DNA of 64,000 nt from Myrica gale (Eukaryota; Streptophyta; Magnoliopsida; Fagales; Myricaceae): NCBI GenBank assembly GCA_963930655.1, contig OZ005604.1:3482001-3546000 (forward strand), given 5' to 3'. Positions 34,696 through 47,205 of the stretch are shown here, piece by piece; position 1 is the first letter of the stretch; every line of letters begins with the position of its first letter. The translations under genes and the position numbers were made by a program. A model generated the notes under the pieces. It searched no databases and was not told where the DNA came from. It worked only from the letters and a program-made list of their open reading frames with translations.

Positions 34696-36011
34696 TGTAA
34701 TACCCTGTCCCGAAAAAGGTGTAAGTGAGTAATTCGAATTTTAAACGAAGAGATAGAGTTTAATCCTATGTATGATTTTTGGATAGAGGTTGAATTGTAT
34801 TTATGTATGATTTTTGGATAGAGGTTGAATCGTATTTTCGATTTTAAAGGTGTTGATATGGAGATGTGATCTATATTTGAATTTAAAGGTTTGAATATAG
34901 ATATTTGATGTTGAGTTTGAATTTAAAGATTATTCTTATATTTGAATTTGAAAGATATGGATAAAGATCTTATTTTAAAAGTGATGGATAGAGGTATGTT
35001 TGAATTTTAAAGTTGCAGAGATTGAGGTTAATAAATAGTTGCAGAGAATGTATATTGGAGACCAAAATTTGGATTGAGGTGGTGCTACTAGTTTCCGAGA
35101 GATTGTTCAACAATTATTAGAGAAATTTAAAGGATTGGTTAAGTGTTCGAGGTAAGTGGTTCTTCAATGGAATTTTGAACGTATACTGTATCTTTATATG
35201 ATTTTGATGTATTATTTGGGGAACTTAACAAATTTTGGGTAAAATGAGATTGTCGAGATTTTGTAAAACTCAATTAAAAAATTTATAACTTATTTTGGTG
35301 AGCATACTGTGAAAATTATCCTTGCGCTGGTGATATATCTCTATGGTCTTTGTGGCCAATTTGATACGCTTCATGGTATTTGGAGGTCTTTGTGGCCTAG
35401 AGGTTTGTGTGGCCTAATATTTTGAGGTCTTTGTGGCCTGGAGGTCTGTGTGGCCTGGTATTCGAAGGTATTTATGGTTTGGAGGTCTGTGTGACCATTG
35501 GTGATTTCCCTATATTGCGCGACCTTGGATATTTTTGTTATAAACTTTATATTTTTGGATTTAGTATAGCTCATGTTGTTTTATTTTGGATTTCGGTTAT
35601 TGTGATAAAATTGTCTTATCCCTCAATCCCCATTGACTTACTACTTACTGAGCTAGTCGTAGCTCACCCCTTATTCTCATATTTTTCAGAGTTGACAAAA
35701 TTAGAGAAGTTCGAAGAGCTTCAGATAGATTTGTGTTTCGAATGCGTGTTTGCAAGAGTACTTTTGGAGATTCATGTTGGTGAATTCAATATTGTATTAT
35801 TTTGGGAGATCTTCAAATATCGGATATGCTAATGTAATTTTTAGGGCTCGGATTAATATTTTTGGGCTTTTTACGGTTTATGAATATTTTACTGAGGTTG
35901 TACAAAATTAGTTTTGAAATATTGGGGCCTAGATAAATGATTATCCCATGTGAAAAAGCCTTACTTTATACAAAAATCTATTCGTATGAAGTTTGGGCCC
36001 AGGGCGTTACA
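34696..36011 (+). repeat. Solo LTR of the short-internal LTR family
   Basis: 1316 bp from TGTAATACCC to GGGCGTTACA. The 5-bp target-site duplication GTAAC is present on both sides (34691-34695 and 36012-36016). No internal region is attached, so LTR-LTR recombination is the simplest origin. A 141-codon frame at 35407-35832 overlaps the frame seen in the copy A LTR. Confidence 0.92.
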
Positions 36012-36016
36012 GTAAC

Positions 36017-36688
36017 TCCAAGGAATTGATATAAGTGATCAGGATTTGAGATAAAGAGATGTCAAGAAGTAACCCAATGATGATATGAACAAAATTTAGA
36101 AAACAAAATCAAAGAGTTCTATTTTTATTGATATATCTCGAAAGATTGTGCACAAATAGCATGATGGGAATTGGGTGTATCAGTATTTTTTGTCCCAAAA
36201 AATACAAATTAAGTTAAAGGAACCTAATTTTTTTATCCCGAAACTATGAATCAAATATCATTTTGAGCCTTCAAATTATCAATTTTGTCACAGTGAATTC
36301 GCAAACTATCAAATTCATCTATGTTTGCTTTATCATTGAACACAATATTGTGTCACAATATTTTACTAAAAGGTGAATATTGATTAGTTTTAGTAATTCA
36401 GGGGCTAAGTGTGACAAAATGTAGTTGCAGATTGATAAATGACACTTGAGTGATAGTTCGTGAAGCTATAAGAGAAAATTCTTCTTAAGTTAATTAACAA
36501 TCTCAATTTAGAAAAAAATAATAATTAACAATCTCAAGTATAGACAAGAAATATCTCCCATTAAAGTAGAAAAACATCAACTTGATAAAACACACTCAAT
36601 ATTCTTTTTTTGGGGGAATAGACATATAACTTATGAAATTATATGCTTAAAAAGGATAAATTACAATTTTCTCCCTCAAACTACCACA
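36017..36688. other. Intergenic, nothing recognised
   Basis: AT-rich sequence between the solo LTR and the Mutator-like element, without gene features. Confidence 0.4.
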
Positions 36689-36697
36689 TAATTTTCA

Positions 36698-37609
36698 GGG
36701 AAATTGGCACTTTGATCCCTGGGTTTTATCTCTTTTAACAGTTTGATCCTTAAGAAATAAACCCTAACAAAATAGTCCTCCATCTATCATTTTTTGACAA
36801 AATACTCTTTCCGTGAGATTCCGTGAGATTTTATAACGGGAGAACGTTCCGTGCCGGCTAATTTCCCATGTGGCACTGTGCAAGTCAAATCAACAATCTA
36901 TGTCTAATAGATGTTCGTACGCACTCGCCCTGCTTGACCGTTGTGAAAGTTAAAAATGGGTATCTCTCCCCACGAAACGCGAAGCAAATAATATCAAGCG
37001 GATTCTGTAACTTCTTACCCCAGTCAGCAGTCAAACGAATTATCAATCTCACGACCGTATCTTCTCCCGTAATGAGCTTGCTTGACCGTTTTGTTTCTAG
37101 TTGCAGTGAGCTTCACGGTTGGCTTAAAAAGGTTGAAGGACACCAAACAGATCAGGTAAGAACGTCACTATATAAACTTAGAAAACAGCAGAAAACCGTG
37201 AGCGTAGGGTCAGAAGTTACCTGCTTTTGGTCCTGATTTTGAGCTTAGGAGGGATAGATATAGCGAAGATGGAGAATGAAGGAGTAGCATTTTAGAGAGA
37301 GAGAGAGAGAGAGATGCAATGCAAAAACAAACGCGGGGTGAGTGCGTTTGCTTCCTATTTTGAGAAACACTTTTTTGTTTCTTGTCCATTTGCAATCATT
37401 GCCATGCTGGCAAGCACAAGGTGCTCAAGGGCTGTTCACGTGTAAAAATTGCCAGGTGTCATTCTCCCGTTAAAAAATCAGACGGGAACGTAACAGAAGG
37501 ATGATTATGTCAAATGATGGCAGTTTGAGGAGTAATTTGTTAGGGTTTATTTTTTAAGGATCAAACCGTTAAAGAGTGAAAAACCCAGGGATTAAACTAT
37601 CAATTTCCC
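36698..37609. mobile_element. Mutator-like element, non-autonomous (912 bp)
   Basis: Terminal inverted repeats start GGGAAATTGGCACTTTGATCC and pair with the right end over about 150 bp with mismatches. The 9-bp target-site duplication TAATTTTCA is perfect at 36689-36697 and 37610-37618, typical of Mutator-like elements. The interior (36860-37440) is less AT-rich. On the minus strand it looks like a transcript leader: a CT-rich tract (37296-37313), then a possible 5' splice site AGCAGGTAAC (reverse complement of about 37216-37225). The plus-strand frame 36868-37236 is not recognised. No transposase is present. Confidence 0.9.
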
Positions 37610-38109
37610 TAATTTTCAAATACTCCACAAATTATTACTTGTTACAGCTTACCTCCAAACTATACTTTTCATTGCGATTTCATCCTCAGTCCACTAGAGT
37701 CGTTATGTCGAACAGTTTTCTATCACATGTGACTTTCTCCTGATATGAAAAGATAAATTTATCTTTGTTTAAGCTCTCCTTAACATTCTACGGTACTTAT
37801 AGCAATTTATAGACCCAATAAATAATATGTAGTTAGAATATTTTTATTTATTAAAAAGAAAAAAATGACTCACTTAATATTATCTTTTCAGGTAATGAGA
37901 AGATCACGTGTCTTCATATGAAATAGAAATCGTTAGACATAACGGTTTCAACAAGTTGATGGATGAAATTGTAACGAGAAACATAGTTTGAAGGTGAGTT
38001 GTAATAAATTAAATTTTATTGAAATATTTAAGAATCGGGTAATAGTTTGAAAAAAAAATTATAATATGCCAAAAAAATAATCATAGGACCTCAGTGCACA
38101 AAAATATTA

Positions 38110-38395
38110 CCACACTTCATGGATCTCTAACCTGAAACTAAATCATTCAAAGAAACCCGACCCTGACGATTTTAGCTTTTTTGGAGTCAGGGTCAGGTTT
38201 TGAAACATGAACCCGAGAAAAATCAAGTTTGTGCTTGCATCTCTAACCCGAAACTCAAGCATTCAAAAGAACCAGACCCAACGATTTTAGCTTTCTTCGA
38301 GGTCGATGTCGGGTTTTGAAACATGAAACCGAAAAAAAAATCAAGTTAGTATTCAGGTTTCTACCTGAAATCAAAACATTCAAAGGAACTCATCA
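38110..38395. repeat. Tandem repeat, ~120-bp unit, about 2.3 copies
   Basis: Units contain TCTCTAACCCGAAACTCAAG, GACGATTTTAGCTTT, GGGTTTTGAAACATGAA and AAATCAAGTT in the same order. No coding potential. The rest of 37619-38996 is plain AT-rich sequence. Confidence 0.7.
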
Positions 38396-38996
38396 CCTTT
38401 CTTACTCTCTCAAAAACTTGATTTTATTTTTATTTCAAATTGATGTTAAAAATTAAGTTTATTAATCATATAAAATTACGAAAAATATAATATGTCAAAA
38501 ATATTGAAAAATATTTTTAAAAAATATATTTGATGTAACAACTAAACATATTCAAATTATAATAATTTACTGAAACATAATGCATTGGAAACTGCTTTAA
38601 AAAAGTGTTTTACATCTAAACAAAACGAACCCTATATATATATAAAAGAATGAAGATATTTTTGTAAAATCTGCGTAAAAGTTGTTTACGAAAAATTCCA
38701 AAGAGTTAATTGCTGTTTGTGGTCTAAGGTACAATAATACAAACTAAATTTTATTGTAACAAAAGAACCTACGATAATTTATCCATGACTTCTATAGATT
38801 CTTTTGTGAATTTCTTATTTTGCCATATTATGGGGGCTACCACGTTTCGTTTCAAGTGCCATATAAATAGTACGGTCTTCTTTAAGAAACGCCTCTACAA
38901 ATTGCCGAAAGGCCATGCATAGTGTTAACACCTCCACCATTTACCGTGGTCTTAGTTTTATACATCACAAACCCACACACATTTTGCCTAAATTAT

Positions 38997-39180
38997 GTAA
39001 TTGGGGAGGAGGATCAATTTTTTATTAAAAAATTGAAGGACATGTTCGTTTTCAGAATATTTATAGGATGTTGAATGTTTTGAAAATTGTAATTGGGGAG
39101 GAGGATCAATTTTTTATTAAAAAATTGAAGGGTATGTTCGTTTTCAGAATATTTATAGGATGTTGAATGTTTTGAAAATT
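38997..39180. repeat. Direct duplication, 92-bp unit
   Basis: The unit starting GTAATTGGGGAGGAGGATC occurs at 38997 and 39089. The two copies are almost identical. Each contains an inner palindrome (CAATTTTTTATTAAAAAATTG). Confidence 0.85.
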
Positions 39181-39393
39181 TTTAGGTAATGTTAAAGTTG
39201 TATTGAAATGCGTGTAGAAGTTATTAAAAATGATTATTGTTTGTAAAAAAAAAGTAATAAAGTGTTGTATTAAAATACATATATTTTGTGATGTTTGAAT
39301 TGGTAAAAAAAATAAGATGCAAATCAATTTAAGGAACCAAAATGTGAAAGGTGCAAAATTAAAAAAAAAAAGTTTTTAAAAAGTTTTGTGATG

Positions 39394-39439
39394 CTAGAGT
39401 CAAACACCCCAGGCCGAGTTCTGGGGTGTTTGACTCTAG
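39394..39439. repeat. Perfect 19-bp hairpin with 8-base loop
   Basis: CTAGAGTCAAACACCCCAG (39394-39412) pairs exactly with 39421-39439 around GCCGAGTT. It has no U-tract, so it is not a terminator, and this is nuclear plant DNA. It may be two MITE ends joined head to head. From 39440 to 40350 I see no gene. Confidence 0.85.
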
Positions 39440-40350
39440 CCCGTCCCTATTCCAATGGTAATTGAATGAACTTTTTTAGCGGATTGACCGGTTTCAGTTA
39501 AGTTCGATATGTTTAAAAAAACAAGATTCTAGAGAGTCCTTTTCTGAATCGGATATTTACTTATACCAATACGGTTGAAGAAGACTGCAAGAAAGCGGTA
39601 ACTGTTTAAAACCGTCAGGTTGGATATTAATCTAGATAAGCTTAATGCCTTATTGATGTATACAAGAATAATTAGTGGTTGGTTTTTATTCCTATTTAGA
39701 CGGGAATTACAATATAGTTGGAAATTGTATTATGTAATTAAGAAAAAGATAAAAACAGCAGATAAAAACATATATTTTACACTAACGACACGAAATGAAA
39801 CAGGAGTGCTAGATGGAAAAACCAAACCATGCAGGCTGCTAAACGGAGGACCCGTGTCAATCACGTGCATAGTAGGGCAGTTATTCAGTGAATGTCGCAT
39901 TTGTAACCATTCCGGTAAAAACCCGACAACAGAAATATGAAAAATAAAATAAAATTAAAAACAATTTTCGCGTTGTTGCCAGTTGCCACTCATAACTCAG
40001 CTCATTCCGCTTCCTCGCACCAGCCAATCCAGCTTCACTGCTCTTGAGCCCCCAGGAAATAAATATTGCCACGTGTCTTCTTCAACGCACGAAAAAGAAA
40101 AGGTAAAAGAAAATAGGAATATATAATTAAAACCCCCTCTCCTCTCTCTCTTTCAGAAGGAATAAAACCCGAGATATAGGAGATCTTCGGAGCCCAAATC
40201 TTTAGGCTCAAATATTTAGGTTTAATTATATAAAATTCAACACATAATTTTTTATTATTATAATACTTATTAAAAATCTTCTCTCTCATCACTTTTTCAT
40301 CAACTTTCATAACATTTTTTTACTTTGTAATATTTCTCAAACCTCAATAC

Positions 40351-40534
40351 TTTGGGGGCGTTTGTTTCCCCAATAAATCGGGGTTCAAAATTTCCAACAA
40401 AACAAACACACTCCAAAATTTTTAACTTTTACACACACACTACTTTTGACAAACCCCAATAAATCTCAATAAAGTAAAGATTCCCAAAATTTCGAGAATA
40501 TTTCCCGAAATTTCCACAAATAAACACCCCCAAA
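40351..40534. mobile_element. Small MITE in the SPX promoter
   Basis: GGGGGCGTTTGTTT at 40354 pairs with AAATAAACACCCCC ending at 40531. The interior is about 150 bp of AT-rich sequence. No clear target-site duplication. It ends about 40 bp upstream of the first P1BS site. Confidence 0.55.
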
Positions 40535-40575
40535 ATTTTCACCCTCAAACGTACCCATGCTCTTGCAAAACTAAG

Positions 40576-40597
40576 GGATATTCCAACTCGAATATTC
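40576..40597. promoter_or_regulatory. Two P1BS sites (PHR binding) upstream of the SPX gene
   Basis: GGATATTC (40576-40583) and GAATATTC (40590-40597) both fit GNATATNC, the binding site of PHR-type MYB factors. Their centres are 14 bp apart. They lie about 160-180 bp before the ATG. SPX genes are known PHR targets under phosphate starvation, so the sites are likely functional. Confidence 0.75.
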
Positions 40598-40755
40598 GGT
40601 CCTTGCCGTTATATCTCCCTCCCTCTCTAGCCTATCTTTTGCTCCTTCATCGTCCGCCACCTTTCGAGATTTCTTCCCTCAAAATTTCCCTTCGCATTCC
40701 CTCCAAATACTCCCACTTTCTTTGCAACCTAATACCCACCCCCACGCACATAGAC

Positions 40756-43700
40756 ATGAAATTCGGAAAGAGTCTCAGCAACCAGATCGAAGAGACGTTG
40801 CCCGAATGGCGTGACAAGTTCCTGTCCTACAAGGAGCTTAAGAAGAAGCTCAAGCTCCTAGAGCCCAAAGGCGGTGAGAGGCCGGCCAAGCGTCCGAGAG
40901 TCGAAGCTACCGACTCTGCAGCCGGAGAGGGCGCTGAGGTTTCGAGAGACGAGAAGGAGGGCATGTCCAAGGAGGAAACTGATTTCATAAGGTTGCTGGA
41001 GGACGAGCTCGAGAAATTTAACACGTTCTTCGTTGAGAAAGAGGAGGAATACATTATCAGATTGAAGGTATTGTTTTTTTCAAATCTCTCTCTGCATAGT
41101 CTGCTATGTGGTAGAAAAACAATGACCCGTTTGGTTCCCGAGAAAAATAGGGTAGCGTGAATCTCAGTTCCGGATTCTTTTATCCTCTTTTTTCATCATC
41201 AATTCGACATAGACTAGAAAAATCGATTCTTTGGGCTTATTAAGTTGTCACTGAGATTAGGGCTCTAACCGCTGGGAATTGCATCCAATCTTCATTTTAA
41301 AATGTGGGAAATACCAATTTTCAGGGAAAAACATTCTATTGTTAAAACTCTGATGATAGCTAAGACGTCGTCGTTCTTCAGTGTCCAGTTTGTCTCCCTT
41401 TGCAAAAAACACACTCCTTTTTCATCCTTCCTACTTGCCAAATCATATTCATTAGCCTGGGCATGTAAGTGCGTTGGTAAATTTGTCTCTCTTTCTCCGG
41501 GATCTCGCGGTGTTTCTCACTGACGTGAGCCTCCGGGAACTCTGACCGACGCCGCACTGCAGACGTGGACGGCTTCGGCTTTCCACTCCAGATGTTGTTG
41601 CGTCGCCGCTGTTTTGTCTACCGCATTTACTGCCTCGCATCGTAGTTAATAACGTCAAGGAATATGCCCGGCGGCCTATTCCATTAATTGAGAACCGCCG
41701 TCTGGTTGTAGACAGTAGTGCGTTGAGCCAACTTTTGTGTCAGAGGTACCGTGCCTCTTGCTCAGAAACGAAATAAAACATAATAAATCTTTCGGTTAAC
41801 GATGGACGAATCTTTAGACCCAGAATTCCTGTTCCATTCATTATCCGTCTTCTTATTTCTACGTTGAAATTAGTAGAATAGAAATTTAATGATTTTTATT
41901 TGGGATCAAACAAAACTCATTCTTCACCAGTTCACCTAATAGGAGGAATTAAGAAGAGTGTCCTTCAAAGTTCAAAGTACAGCAGGGGCGAAGTGCTTTC
42001 GTCTCATAGAGCTTGTAGGAAATAAACATAAAAATAACGGGATTCTTCAACCTACTGAGAAAAGTAAGAAGTCCGAGCCTGCCAATGTCGCCTCGTTTCC
42101 CAGAAAAGTAAGAGGAATATTGTTGTTTGTTGTCCAACTGTTCGACTGACTGTGCGTGACTACACCGAGGCGCTACTTAGTGCTTTAATTTCATGCGTTC
42201 TCTAAGATTTTATTCCAAGTCTCCTCGGATTAATTTTGGTAGTTTTAGTGATATAGACCCTTCAACCCATCCTAAAAAGCAATGAGAATGTTGTTCTTAA
42301 TTGTCCAATTGAGTGAGTGACAGTCACCACAGTCCATCTTGCGTGGAAAGTAAAATTGATGGATCTAAGATTCTCAATTTTCACGTTTCTGCTCTTCTTT
42401 TGTATAAAAAGATAATGGAGCAAAGGAATATTGTCTTTGACAGTAGTGCTTGCTGTGGTGGGATTGCAGGAGTTACAAGATAGGGTGGCAAAGGCAAAGG
42501 ATTCCAATGAGGAGATGATAAAAATTCGTAAGGAGATAGTGGACTTCCACGGAGAGATGGTTTTGTTGGAGAACTATAGCGCACTTAACTATACAGGTAC
42601 CCTTTTCTTTGGCTATTTCTCTTTTACTTTATGCTCTGATACCAATAGAAATAGAAGCGGAAGAAAAAGGTTAATTAAAAGATACGACAAATATAGATCG
42701 TACAATTCGTGGAGTTTTTTTGTTCACCTATTAGTCTGGTTCATATGCTTGCTTCTGACTCTGTTTCCACGAAAATTCTGAGTGACTATTGTCAGCCGTT
42801 GTGCTTTTCTTAGTCGGGAGGATGCGTGCTAATGATTTATACTTTGCTTTTCTTAGAAGGAATATCACGACTGCCAATTTTAACACTAAACTTGCTCTGC
42901 CTTTGCTCTACTGACAAATAAAAATATCCCATCTTACTTATTTTAGTACAAGGGGGAACTCTGCTTGCATTATTCTAGTTGGACCAGAATACACATGGTT
43001 CTTTGGATTACTGGTTAAGTGTAGTCACATCATCCTACGATTTCGACAAAGTTCATATTCCTATAATATTTTAACCTCCAACGTATTTGAAGATTCTAAA
43101 AGTTGCTTTTGACATTTGACCTCCTTAGGATTACCAATTAGGAATAAAAAGATTGAATCCAAGCGATTTCGTGTACATAATTTGATTTTGCTAATCAAAC
43201 AAGTGGTTAGAAACAAGAGTCTATCAAGAGTTTGATAGCAGCTATGTTTTTTGTTAATTAAATGTTTCTTCTGAAGTGGGTCATCGTAGCTTCATTGATT
43301 TTGTTTGTGACACCTTATCTTGCACTCAACAGGATTGGTCAAGATACTTAAGAAGTATGACAAACGAACTGGTGCTCTCATTCGCTTGCCCTTCATTCAA
43401 AAGGTCTTGCAGGAGCCCTTCTTCACCACCGACTTGCTCTACAAGCTTGTGAAGGAGTGTGAGGCTATGCTTGACCGCCTCTTTCCCATGAACGAACAGC
43501 CAGCTTCAAATGGCATAGCGGATGGGTGTGTTCCTACAACTTCCGACTCTAACAAGGATAATGGGCTGCTCATGTTGCCAAAGGAACTGGCCGAGATCGA
43601 GTATGTGAAGAGCTTATACATGAAGAGCACTATTTCAGCGCTGCGGGTTTTGAAGGAAATTAGAAGTGGAAGCTCAACCGTCAGCGTTTTCTCATTGCCA

Positions 43701-43769
43701 CCCCTGCAAGTAAGTGGACTTGAAGAAACGTGGAATAAAATTCCAGTCCTGGAACAAGTAGCCAAGTAG
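40756..43769 (+). CDS. Stand-alone SPX-domain protein (SPX1/SPX2-like), 3 exons
   Basis: Exons 40756-41067, 42470-42596 and 43333-43769 give 291 residues, close to SPX2-type proteins. The start is the ATG of MKFGKSLSNQIEETLPEW, the family N-terminus; an upstream in-frame stretch is not used. SPX blocks in order: WRDKFLSYKELKKKLK, an acidic and proline-rich insertion (about residues 37-72), FIRLLEDELEKFNTFFVEKE, MVLLENYSALNYTGLVKILK and KKYDKRTGALIRLPF. The tyrosine and lysines in YKELKK and the KxxKKYDK run match the inositol pyrophosphate binding surface. There is no EXS, MFS or RING domain. Family members sense phosphate status and restrain PHR transcription factors in the nucleus. Two P1BS sites upstream fit feedback control. 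It looks intact. Confidence 0.96.
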
Positions 43770-45171
43770 TTGGGATCTTGAGAAAGGAATTGGGACATGC
43801 ATGTTGTCCCCCATTTACCTTTTTCTAAGATCTCTTTTCTTTTTTCCAGTCTTTTTCTTTTGTTATTTTTGTTTTCACGCATCTCGTATGATGCCTTAGA
43901 TACTAACACATGTAAAATGCCAAAATCAAGCCGAAATGAATCCCAATAGAGTCATAAGTTCTGTATGATAGAGTCCTTTGGCTTTTATAGAAGTAAACTA
44001 TTGTTTCGAGATTTGGTACGACAATATTGAGTTTACAAATTCTTCTTCTCTTCAGTTTTTTTTTCTTGGCTTTTGAGCTCTTTAGTTGGTTTCATAGTTG
44101 TGGACCATTTAGGTACCCCTAGGAGGATAGAGTGAGACATACGTATATCTTCTTGGTGGCTGGGCGTTGAGGCACTTCCAATTGGCAATTGACTGCCCTG
44201 TTCAATTCCTGCGTTATTGAGACCAAAACAGAAAGGCAAAAATCAAAAAGACCAAGGTCATGTTCGTTTTGGCAGGATTAGTAGGATTCACATTCAAAAA
44301 TAAAAACTACCACCGAACATGATTAGTAGGATTCGCAATTTTGTCCCCCTTCCCTGCGATACCGTGCGGCCTGCAGCTTCGTCAGGCGAGTCACACATCC
44401 AACAAGCATTAGTGTTTGCCTAGAAAGATTCATAAAAAAAAAAGAAGCATTAGTGTTTGCCTAGAAAGATTCATAAAAAAAAAAAAGGTTCAAGGTGGTT
44501 GGTGTCGTGCTTGGAAATGCTGGTTATTGTTGTCGTTTTTAAATTTTTTTTTTCTTAGCTTGACAATACAAGTGGAACGCTGAGCAATGCGAATAAGACT
44601 TTTGCCTTTCTTCCCAGTCAAACTAATCGATGCGACTTGAAATTGATATAATTAAATATTCAATTTTTAATAAAAAATAAAAAAAATAAAATCGAAATCA
44701 TAATTATTTTTTTACACATCATCAATCTCTACACAAATACCAATACAACTCCAACATTTCTTAAAAATTCTCAAAATACTCTAAATCCTACAAATATCTC
44801 CCAAACTAACATAACCCAAGCTCTCTCTGTCCGTAAAATCACATCTTCTTCAGTCTTCACCAAAAGAGGGAACTAGATTCCGCTTTTGACCCAACGACCC
44901 CTTCTAAGCCTGCCTTCCCCCCTCTCTTAAATAACAGAGTCAAAGATAGCATTGCCATATTTCAATCTATTATCAATTATTGATTTCACGTCAAAGATTA
45001 CAGGGGCCAGGAAAATTGAAGGGGTGAAGAGACTCTTGCAATCTTGCCATGTCAATTCTAGGTTTGATTCTGCCGTGGGTAAATAACTTTTTCTATGGTC
45101 CATCTCTCCGTTAGGCTATCTCTTCGTCTGCTTCGTTTTATTTATTTTTTCAAATTGTGGTTTGTTTTACG
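43770..45171. other. SPX 3' flank and intergenic region
   Basis: Contains the SPX 3' UTR at the start. A 42-bp direct duplication (AGCATTAGTGTTTGCCTAG unit) lies at about 44405-44486. No gene is recognised. The last ~150 bp may be the LINE 5' UTR. Confidence 0.45.
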
Positions 45172-47200
45172 ATGGAGTTCTCGCGGTGTTTTCGAGTAGA
45201 AGCTAAATAATTCCAAGTTACAGTTAGCGATGAAGGAGTGATTACGATGTCTGAATGGAGTTGGAAGCATTACATCACGATTTCATTAGGGAGGTTTGGT
45301 GTTGTTTGGATGGTTAACTTGATCGGAAAATTGTTCGTGACTGACGCTGCTCGACCTTTTGAGTTGAAGTTCAACGAAGCCTCCAGAGCGTTTCTGGCTT
45401 AGCGGTGTGGGAAAAAGGCGAGTCGTTACGTCGCTATTATTGAGTATGGGGAGGAACGTCGTAGAGGTGCGATAATGGTCCCAGAGGGTGTCGGTGGGAG
45501 TGGTTGGCATTTGCTGGCCGAATGTTTCCACGCCGTTGTCGCTTTCCTTGGCTTTTTAAGGCAGGTCGATCCACCAGGGGTGATGTGCGGAGAAGAAATG
45601 GCATCTCTTTCACCAATGCCGTCAAGAAGCCACTGTTTCCCTATGGTTTGACTTTTTCAAATTTAAATTCTAGGGCCAAGCCGACAACTACTGGCGGCAG
45701 TGACGTTCCTTTCACGCCTGGGGAGAAGCAGGTTAACACGTTGTTTTCTAGGCTGACTATGCTAGGTTCAAGGAGGTTGCATTTAATGCGTGTTCGGCTG
45801 CTGACAGTCAGGGTGCGAATCTCTGTCCTCAGCATTTTCGCACATGAATGTCGAGTCTAAAGGAAGAGTTAGACAGTTTTTTCCGAGCTTTAAGTTTGAT
45901 GGGTGAGGTTGGTTCAGTTGTTATGGGCCTTAGTTGTCAAGACTGCGGAGGTCAGGCCCTACGCTACAGAGCCCGTGTGTGGTTGAGGCGATTGAGAAAA
46001 CTTAGGTGATTGAGGGGCCCAGTCCTTTGGTGGATAAGGGGTCGGGTATCTTGGGCCTGTCGGGATTACCGAGCTTGTCCTAAGGCATACAGGCCGGGCA
46101 TTGAGGGTATTCTGGTCCCTTCTTTGTCGGGGGCCCTGAATGAAGGAGATGTGCATCTAGGGCCTCTCATACCGGGCTTGACCCTAGGAATACAGGGCCT
46201 CCCGAGCATGGAAGGCATTTTGGTCCTTCTTTCTCGGGGGGCCCGAAAGAAGATGTCGGTCTACCAGGTCTAGACCCTGGGCTTCCTGGGCATTCAGGGT
46301 TAGCTGATTCTGGCCCGCCAGTAATATCGGGATTTTCCCCGGGCATCCCGGGAATTCAGGGCAACCTTGTCTACTCTTTTTCGGGGGCTCAAAGTGAAGG
46401 AGTCGGGCAAGCCGGGCATACATGTCTAGCATCCAGGGCATCCCAGGCCTACAGGGTTAGCCGACTATGTCACCACGCCTGGAGCCTTGGCTGGTGGGGC
46501 CCACCACCCGTCGTCGGTGGTAGCTCCATCTCCGGTTTGGTGGCAAGTGACAACTGTGTCGATGGGCCCTCTGCTGAGGTTGGCGTGGAAGATGAAGGTG
46601 GTAGGGCTATTTCGATCTTCCCGCCTGGAAGCTGCTTTTCAGAGACAGAACATGCAACTCTTTCTGTTGGGAAGCTCCAGAATGGGATCCAGATAGAGGA
46701 GGTCCACGTTGTGATCGATGGGGCTGTTTCTCATTATGTTGAGGAGAATAGCGCTGCCGAGAGGGAGCAGGCGGTGCTGACTCTTTCTTCTGGGGCCCTC
46801 TTAGGTGGTCTGGAGGTGGATGAGTGTTTTTTTGGAACGAATGAGGATGACGAGTTTCTACGCGATACCACGAGGGAACCGATGACTGTAGACCCTTGGC
46901 GGTCTGTTTCCCTAGTGACGATTTGGAGGGGAAATCTCCGAATTTGGTCTTAGACATGGTTTCCTCTGTTGGAAATTTGGTTGGGGTGTCGTGTGACGAT
47001 CACGAGGAAAAGCTGAGGAATCTCTCTGCTAAGTTGGAACGAGATAGGGTGCAACTCAGTTCAAAAGAGTCTAGAAAATCACGAGGGAAGATGCTAAGGG
47101 AGTTGCAGGGATTGACCTCTTCGGTTAAATATGAAGGTTCTTCTTCGATCGCTTGGAAGACTAATTACAAAGGACGGACATTGTCTTTGACTAACTGATG
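45172..47200 (+). pseudogene. L1-type LINE ORF1 remnant
   Basis: From the ATG at 45172 one frame encodes MEFSRCFRVEAK, a stop at 45208, and then a long LINE ORF1-like stretch including SEWSWKHYITISLG and RRRGAIMVPEGVGGSGWH. Another stop (TAG) is at 45400. Later pieces lie in other frames: a proline- and glycine-rich repeat section (46010-46480) and a C-terminal piece ending ESRKSRGKMLRELQGL and SVKYEGSS near 47150. This order fits the ORF1 of plant L1 LINEs. No endonuclease or reverse-transcriptase block follows. It is broken by stops and frameshifts. Confidence 0.55.
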
Positions 47201-47205
47201 CTCAA

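Noticed and set aside
46010..46450. Frames on both strands with collagen-like Gly/Pro repeats
   Set aside because: They derive from repeated GC-rich sequence in the LINE ORF1 remnant, with stops in the ORF1 frame.
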